Source: Thermanaerothrix solaris (GTDB lineage Bacteria; Chloroflexota; Anaerolineae; Anaerolineales; Anaerolineaceae). From it: a stretch of DNA of 64,000 bases. A model generated the notes under the pieces. That model was given only the letters and a program-made list of their open reading frames with translations, was not told where the DNA came from and ran no database searches. A program made the position numbers and the translations under genes. The DNA lies in NCBI RefSeq assembly GCF_032334255.1, contig NZ_JAUHMF010000002.1, positions 868,001-932,000 of the forward strand. Direction: 5' to 3'. Positions 59,690 through 64,000 of this stretch are shown in pieces. The stretch's first letter is position 1. Every line of letters begins with the position of its first letter.

Positions 59690-61117
59690 TCATCGGAAAA
59701 GCAATTGAAACAGAATGCGCGGTGTAACCCAGGCTTCGATGCATGCGGCGATAATCAGCAAGGGGATGACCATTCCGATCATGACTTTAAACCACTGTGC
59801 GAGGCTTTCCAATAAAGCGGCGCTAAAGGTCTTGCCCCTTTGAGGGGTGATCATTCCCAGGCCGATTTCCAGGGTGGCGGCGGTAGCCAGCCACAGCGCT
59901 GGAATCTCGAAGAGACCATGAGGAAGGATCGCGCCAAAGATAAAAACCCCAACGGCGAATCCATTTGCGCTCAACGCCTGGGTCAGGAAACCCAATGCAC
60001 CCATCGTGGCTAACATGGGGAGGACGCCTAATACACCGAAAGAAAATACCCCCAGAACTGCGCCCAATAACAAAGCCCGGAGATTCTGCCATAAGATGGC
60101 CGTTGCCGGATAGGGGGAGCCTAACGGCCAAAGCGTGGTCAGTTGGGCCAGGCTCTGGTTGACTTCAGATTGTCCAAGATCCAGTTGGAGGGGAAAAAGG
60201 GTTGCGTAATGCATGCCCAAACCGATGCCCACCGCTCCCAGGATGGCGGCAATGAGCAGAGACCACCGCATGCGGGCCAGTGTGCGAGGTATTTCGATCC
60301 GATACCAGGTGCTTAAGTGACGTGCCTCACCTCGCAGGTGGTGTAAAAACGTGCGCCAGATCCAGGATATATCCAGGGCATCCAGTTCGCGCCCTAACAG
60401 TTCTTCGCGCTGGAAGTGTGCTAATCCCACTCTGACCAAAAGAATGGCGAGCACAAACAAACCCAAAACAGCCCACCACAGGATCCCATTTTGACGCCCC
60501 CAGAACATAATTGCCGTTTCGCCCTGTATGAGCAGAGCCATTGGGATGACGATAAAACTGGCCAGTAGGTTAGCTGCCCGTACTGATGTGGCCTGGCTGG
60601 AGGCGACCACCGCTCCGCTAACCATCACCAAAGCGTGGAAAATGGTCAGGCAAAACACTTGAAGCACCACTTCAAAGGGCGGCAGCGTGACGCGATTGAG
60701 CGCTAATCCCAGGATATACACCCCCATGCCCAGGAAACTGGCCAGTAATGGTAAAACCGTAGAAGAAAGTAATTTCCCGGTGTAAAGTTGCCAGTCCTCA
60801 AGCGGCGTGCTGAGCAAGGGTTCAATGCTTCCGCGTTCCTTTTCGCCCACAAAACTTTCCAGGGCGATGACCAGCGAGATAGAAATAGGGAAGAAGCCAA
60901 CCACCAGCATCAGGAAGGGCACCAGGCGTTCCCCGATTAATTCTGCTCCGTACCGGCGCACAAAATCAAGCATCTGCTGAGCAAAGAAGTTCATCAGAAA
61001 GGGAAAGAACGCGGTTAAGAAAAGGATAGGGGTCAGAATGCGCCAATCGCGGAATTGATCGCGAACCTCGCGGCGTGCAATGACCCAAATGGGGTGTAAG
61101 TCTTCACGATGTAGCAT
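59690..61117 (-). CDS. ABC-2 permease fused to a SpoIIM domain
   Basis: 475 residues. Residues 1-240 are an ABC-2/NatB-type permease (IWVIARREVRDQFRDWRIL..ESFVGEKERGSIEPLLSTPLEDWQLYTGKLL, the GERGT/LL-TP motif). After a hydrophilic link (about 245-280) residues 285-475 are a SpoIIM-like domain with FGAILPHGLFEIPALWLATAATLEIG, the hallmark HG-xE-PA motif. Both halves are membrane-embedded. It overlaps its ATPase gene by 14 bases. A standard exporter is likely; the SpoIIM half may couple it to envelope remodelling (inference). Confidence 0.85.
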   Translation of the reverse strand: MLHREDLHPIWVIARREVRDQFRDWRILTPILFLTAFFPFLMNFFAQQMLDFVRRYGAELIGERLVPFLMLVVGFFPISISLVIALESFVGEKERGSIEPLLSTPLEDWQLYTGKLLSSTVLPLLASFLGMGVYILGLALNRVTLPPFEVVLQVFCLTIFHALVMVSGAVVASSQATSVRAANLLASFIVIPMALLIQGETAIMFWGRQNGILWWAVLGLFVLAILLVRVGLAHFQREELLGRELDALDISWIWRTFLHHLRGEARHLSTWYRIEIPRTLARMRWSLLIAAILGAVGIGLGMHYATLFPLQLDLGQSEVNQSLAQLTTLWPLGSPYPATAILWQNLRALLLGAVLGVFSFGVLGVLPMLATMGALGFLTQALSANGFAVGVFIFGAILPHGLFEIPALWLATAATLEIGLGMITPQRGKTFSAALLESLAQWFKVMIGMVIPLLIIAACIEAWVTPRILFQLLFR

Positions 61118-62060
61118 GGGCTTCCTCCAGATCCATGCTTACAGCCCGCAGGTAGGCGTCTTCAAGGGAACGCGGCAGTTCGGAGAAATAAAGCAAGGGG
61201 GCGTTGAGTTGGGCAAACGAGGCAAGAAGATAAGGATTGCTCTGGTGCGGGTTCTCGATACGGAGGTGAATCCAGTCCACGCCCCGAGCGATAAGTGTGA
61301 CACCATCGGGAAGGAAAGGTAGATCACCTTCCCAAGCCTGGGCAAAACGAAGTTCAAACACGGGCGCTCCCAGCAGGTGTCGTTTCAGCGCGTCGGGGGT
61401 ATCGTTGAAAAGTATGCGCCCACGGCGAATGATGGCGATGCGGTTGGCCAGCATTTCGGCTTCGGTGAGATTGTGGGTGCATAGGATGATGGTATGGTTG
61501 GCACGGCGCAATTCGCGGATCGTCTCGCGCACTATACGCGCATTTTCAGGATCCATGGCCGAGGTGGGTTCGTCCAGAAGCAATACTGGGGGTGCATGCA
61601 GTAAAGCCCGCACCAAAGCCAGTTTTTGGCGCATTCCTTTCGAGTATTCCCCGATGCGTCGGCGGGCTACGTCGGCTAATCCAAATTGTTCTAACAGGGT
61701 ATGCACGCGATGGTGTGCGGCGTTCCCCTTTAAGCCATAAAGTTCGGCAAAGAAGTAGAGATATTCCTCACCCGTCATGCGAGCATAAAGACCATGTTGT
61801 TCGGTCAGTACCCCAACGTTGGCGCGCACTTTTTGGGGCTGGTGCACCACATCGTACCCGGCTACGGTAGCCCATCCGCGGGTAGGGCGTAGGACAGAGG
61901 TCAATAGGCGCACCGTGGTGGTTTTGCCAGCCCCGTTGGGTCCAAGTAGCGCCAGTACCTCGCCCGCCCCAACGTGGAGGTTGAGGCCATCCACAGCAAC
62001 GAAATCGCCAAAGGCTTTGCTCAGATCCTCGGTCTGGATCATCCCCCTGCTCTCTTTCAT
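61104..62060 (-). CDS. ABC exporter ATPase (NatA/CcmA type)
   Basis: 318 residues. Walker A GPNGAGKTTTVRLL, Q-loop GVLTEQHGLY, signature YSKGMRQKLAL, Walker B LLLDEPTSAMDPE and switch CTHNLTEAE are intact. A C-terminal extension of about 90 residues is as in multidrug/Na+ exporter ATPases. ATG 62060 touches the lgt stop (TAGATG). ATG 62042 is also possible. It pairs with the permease-SpoIIM fusion. Confidence 0.92.
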   Translation of the reverse strand: MKESRGMIQTEDLSKAFGDFVAVDGLNLHVGAGEVLALLGPNGAGKTTTVRLLTSVLRPTRGWATVAGYDVVHQPQKVRANVGVLTEQHGLYARMTGEEYLYFFAELYGLKGNAAHHRVHTLLEQFGLADVARRRIGEYSKGMRQKLALVRALLHAPPVLLLDEPTSAMDPENARIVRETIRELRRANHTIILCTHNLTEAEMLANRIAIIRRGRILFNDTPDALKRHLLGAPVFELRFAQAWEGDLPFLPDGVTLIARGVDWIHLRIENPHQSNPYLLASFAQLNAPLLYFSELPRSLEDAYLRAVSMDLEEAHATS

Positions 62061-62876
62061 CTAGGACGCGGATTGGGAGGATTGTGGGCGTGGGCGATGA
62101 CGCAGGTAGAGGGTCAAGGCAGAGGCAAGGGCTACGATGGCCATCAGGGTTTGATTAATGTTTAATCCGGCTACCGGGGATGGATCTAGGCGTAGAAATT
62201 CCAATAGGAAGCGCCCGATCGGGTAGACGATTAGATAAACCAGGAATAAATCACCGGGCTTGCGCTGGGTGGAAAATCGTTTCTCAACCCACAGGATAAT
62301 GCCGATGTTCATCAGATTCCACAACCCCTCATAAGCGAAAAGAGGGTGATAGTAAGCCTGATCCATAAACTCGGGCAAGCGATGAGCCGGGTCAATGTAA
62401 ATTGCCCAGGGCAGATTTGTGGGCATACCATAGAGTTCCTGGTTGAAAAAGTTTCCCAGACGGCCGATGATCTGTGCCAGCGCCAATCCGGGCGCGATAA
62501 TATCGGTCCAGGTAGCGAAGGACATGCCATGTTTGCGGGTGTAGAGGTAAAGCGCAATGACCCCACCGATAACGGCGCCGGGTATACCCAAACCACCGTG
62601 CCAGATGGCGATGGCATCCAGCGGGTGGGTTAGGTAATACCAGGTAGTAATACCCTGTTTGACTAGAGAGGCCGGGGGAGTCAGAATATGCCACAGGCGT
62701 GCTCCGATGACCCCGGCGATGAACACCCAGAACAACATATCCCAGGCGGCATCGGGATTTTCGCCATAGCGGCGGGCGCGTCGGCTGGAGATCCAGGTGG
62801 CCAGCATTGCACCCCCTACGATCAATAAACCGTAAAATCGAATGGTTAATGGGCCGATATTGAAACCAGAAGGCAT
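62061..62876 (-). CDS. lgt: Prolipoprotein diacylglyceryl transferase
   Basis: 271 residues, seven hydrophobic segments. The Lgt signature GRLGNFFNQELYG is present, with WHGGLGIPGAVIGG earlier (the loop with essential His-Gly-Gly). It attaches diacylglycerol to the lipobox Cys of lipoproteins, several of which are encoded in this window. Confidence 0.96.
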   Translation of the reverse strand: MPSGFNIGPLTIRFYGLLIVGGAMLATWISSRRARRYGENPDAAWDMLFWVFIAGVIGARLWHILTPPASLVKQGITTWYYLTHPLDAIAIWHGGLGIPGAVIGGVIALYLYTRKHGMSFATWTDIIAPGLALAQIIGRLGNFFNQELYGMPTNLPWAIYIDPAHRLPEFMDQAYYHPLFAYEGLWNLMNIGIILWVEKRFSTQRKPGDLFLVYLIVYPIGRFLLEFLRLDPSPVAGLNINQTLMAIVALASALTLYLRHRPRPQSSQSAS

Positions 62877-62882
62877 AGATGT

Positions 62883-63530
62883 TTACTCCTTAGGCAAAGT
62901 AGGCCGGCCAGGCTGGGCCGGCATGGATGACTGGCGAAAGATCAACCACAAGCGCTGGAGTGCGGTGAAATTGGCCAGCAAGGCAATAGCCCAAATGGCG
63001 ATGAGGGGACGATTGAGAATGAGGCAAGGCACCAAAACTAAAAACCGCTCAACGCGGGTCAGCAGTCCTCCCTCTACCCGAAAGCCCTGCGCCTCACCAC
63101 GCGCTTTGGTGTAGGAAACCATCAGTGAACCGCCCGCCGCCAAATAAATCAGGATAACAGAGATTGGATCAGCCCGGGAGAGATAATAAACCAACAGTCC
63201 GCCCCATACCAGCAGTTCAGCGTAGCGGTCGGTCACCGAGTCCAACACACCACCAAAAGGGGAGGGTGAACCGCGCAGACGTGCTAATGCCCCATCCAGG
63301 GCATCGAGCGGCCAAATGACGAGCAATAGCCATCCCGCCCAGGTGATTCGCCCTTGTGCCAGCCAGAAGGCGGCCAAAATGTTTCCGGCCAGCCCGGCCA
63401 GGGTGACGGCGTTGGGGGTGACCCCTAAACGGGCCAATCCAAGCGCTATGCGTTCAAGGAGAGGTTTAAAGCGCTGGCGCAAAAAGGCGGTCAATGTTTG
63501 AGGAGATTGTTTCGGGACGTGAGGCTTCAA
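62883..63530 (-). CDS. CDP-alcohol phosphatidyltransferase family protein
   Basis: 215 residues. The full motif D-x2-DG-x2-AR-x8-G-x3-D-x3-D is visible in PLDALDGALARLRGSPSPFGGVLDSVTDR. Five to six hydrophobic segments follow the family pattern. The enzyme forms a phospholipid from CDP-diacylglycerol and an alcohol phosphate, for example PgsA-type or inositol-phosphate-type products. The acceptor is not determined. It is six bases upstream of lgt. Confidence 0.9.
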   Translation of the reverse strand: MKPHVPKQSPQTLTAFLRQRFKPLLERIALGLARLGVTPNAVTLAGLAGNILAAFWLAQGRITWAGWLLLVIWPLDALDGALARLRGSPSPFGGVLDSVTDRYAELLVWGGLLVYYLSRADPISVILIYLAAGGSLMVSYTKARGEAQGFRVEGGLLTRVERFLVLVPCLILNRPLIAIWAIALLANFTALQRLWLIFRQSSMPAQPGRPTLPKE

Positions 63531-63625
63531 TATAGTTCTCCTTCCTTGCGGCCATTTTGACGTATGCTATCCCAGCGTGGTAAAAAAGTCAAGTTTGATC
63601 GTTAAATGTCGAGTCCGGCGCAAGA

Positions 63626-64000
63626 TCAGGCTGTTTCTTCATCGGGATCGGTGTCTTGGTCGTCCTCTTCGGGGGGAAGCAATACCTCGCGTTCTCGCCC
63701 CCCTCCTTGCGCCGGCCCCACAATCCCCATGGCTTCCAGTTCATCTAGAAGCCGCGCGGCGCGGGGGTAACCGATGCGTAGGCGGCGCTGCAAGAGCGAA
63801 GCGCTGGCGCGCTGGGTGCGTCGTACTAGGGCAATGGCTTGTTCTAGCAAATCATCGGCCTCGTTGTCATCTTCTTGCAAGAGGGCTTCCCAGGGTGCTT
63901 CTTGAGGTTCGGTGGCTTGTTGGTGCCAGTAAGCAACGACACGATTGATTTCCGAATCTTTCATGATCACCCCCTGGGCGCGGATGGGGGTACCAACCTC
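63626..64000 (-). CDS. ftsK: C-terminal end of an FtsK/SpoIIIE DNA translocase
   Basis: The frame runs into the window edge without a start; 124 residues of the C-terminus are seen. It shows TPIRAQGVIMKDSEINRVVAYW, the end of the motor beta domain, and then the gamma winged helix LLEQAIALVRRTQRASASLLQRRLRIGYPRAARLLDELEAMGIVGPA, which reads chromosome orientation sequences (KOPS/SRS). An acidic tail ends the protein. Confidence 0.93.
   Translation of the reverse strand, partial: EVGTPIRAQGVIMKDSEINRVVAYWHQQATEPQEAPWEALLQEDDNEADDLLEQAIALVRRTQRASASLLQRRLRIGYPRAARLLDELEAMGIVGPAQGGGREREVLLPPEEDDQDTDPDEETA

Overview
The window looks like a chromosomal segment of a Chloroflexota bacterium, most likely of the Anaerolineae type. 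This is inferred from gene content and style, not from a search. The signs are secreted and lipid-anchored proteins with Thr/Pro-rich linkers, GT39-type membrane glycosyltransferases, FecCD-type uptake genes, T-box leaders in front of trp and thrS, an unusually long SecA, moderately high GC and several promoters that sit almost on the start codon. No phage, insertion sequence, CRISPR array or rRNA is visible.

Layout. 1-857: end of a HerA-like ATPase. 1061-4396: a GT39 membrane protein, a small membrane protein and a CYTH protein. 4402-12369 (minus): alpha/beta hydrolase, lytic-transglycosylase-like protein, M20 peptidase, then a glmU-hlyC-cdd-recO run behind tRNA-Gln. 12633-19683 (plus): a complete trp operon (trpE, G, D, C, F and a fused trpB-trpA) under a T-box leader. 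19725-23889: a PadR-controlled FecCD/BtuCD-type ABC importer ending in a THEP1-type NTPase. 23882-27131 (minus): a prolyl-tRNA synthetase homologue that has lost its aminoacylation motifs, a CDF metal exporter and a GNAT enzyme. 27347-29478: thrS behind a second T-box. 29578-40722 (minus): LysM/M23 peptidase, membrane protein, M19 dipeptidase, rpsA, a 1367-residue SecA, an esterase lipoprotein and a PAS-GAF-HD-GYP protein. 40919-42923: rarA and a histidine phosphatase. 42908-44016 (minus): thioredoxin and DUF4395 membrane protein behind a leader with the architecture of a cysteine attenuator. 44050-56107 (plus): a regulator followed by a surface-polysaccharide cluster (GDP-fucose synthase, Wzm/Wzt-type exporter, capsule-type glycosyltransferase, methyltransferase, PseB/RfbD/NeuB/SpsF-type sugar genes and glycosyltransferases). 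56109-64000: lipoprotein, purA, HNH nuclease, MBL hydrolase, an ABC exporter whose permease is fused to a SpoIIM domain, lgt, a CDP-alcohol phosphatidyltransferase and the end of ftsK.

The most notable observations are: (1) the degenerate ProRS, which keeps its editing and anticodon-binding domains while all class II catalytic motifs are replaced; (2) a 15-residue Cys-containing leader peptide followed by mutually exclusive antiterminator and terminator helices upstream of DUF4395-thioredoxin; (3) the trpB-trpA gene fusion; (4) the enlarged SecA; and (5) a nonulosonate-like sugar module that lacks the usual aminotransferase step.
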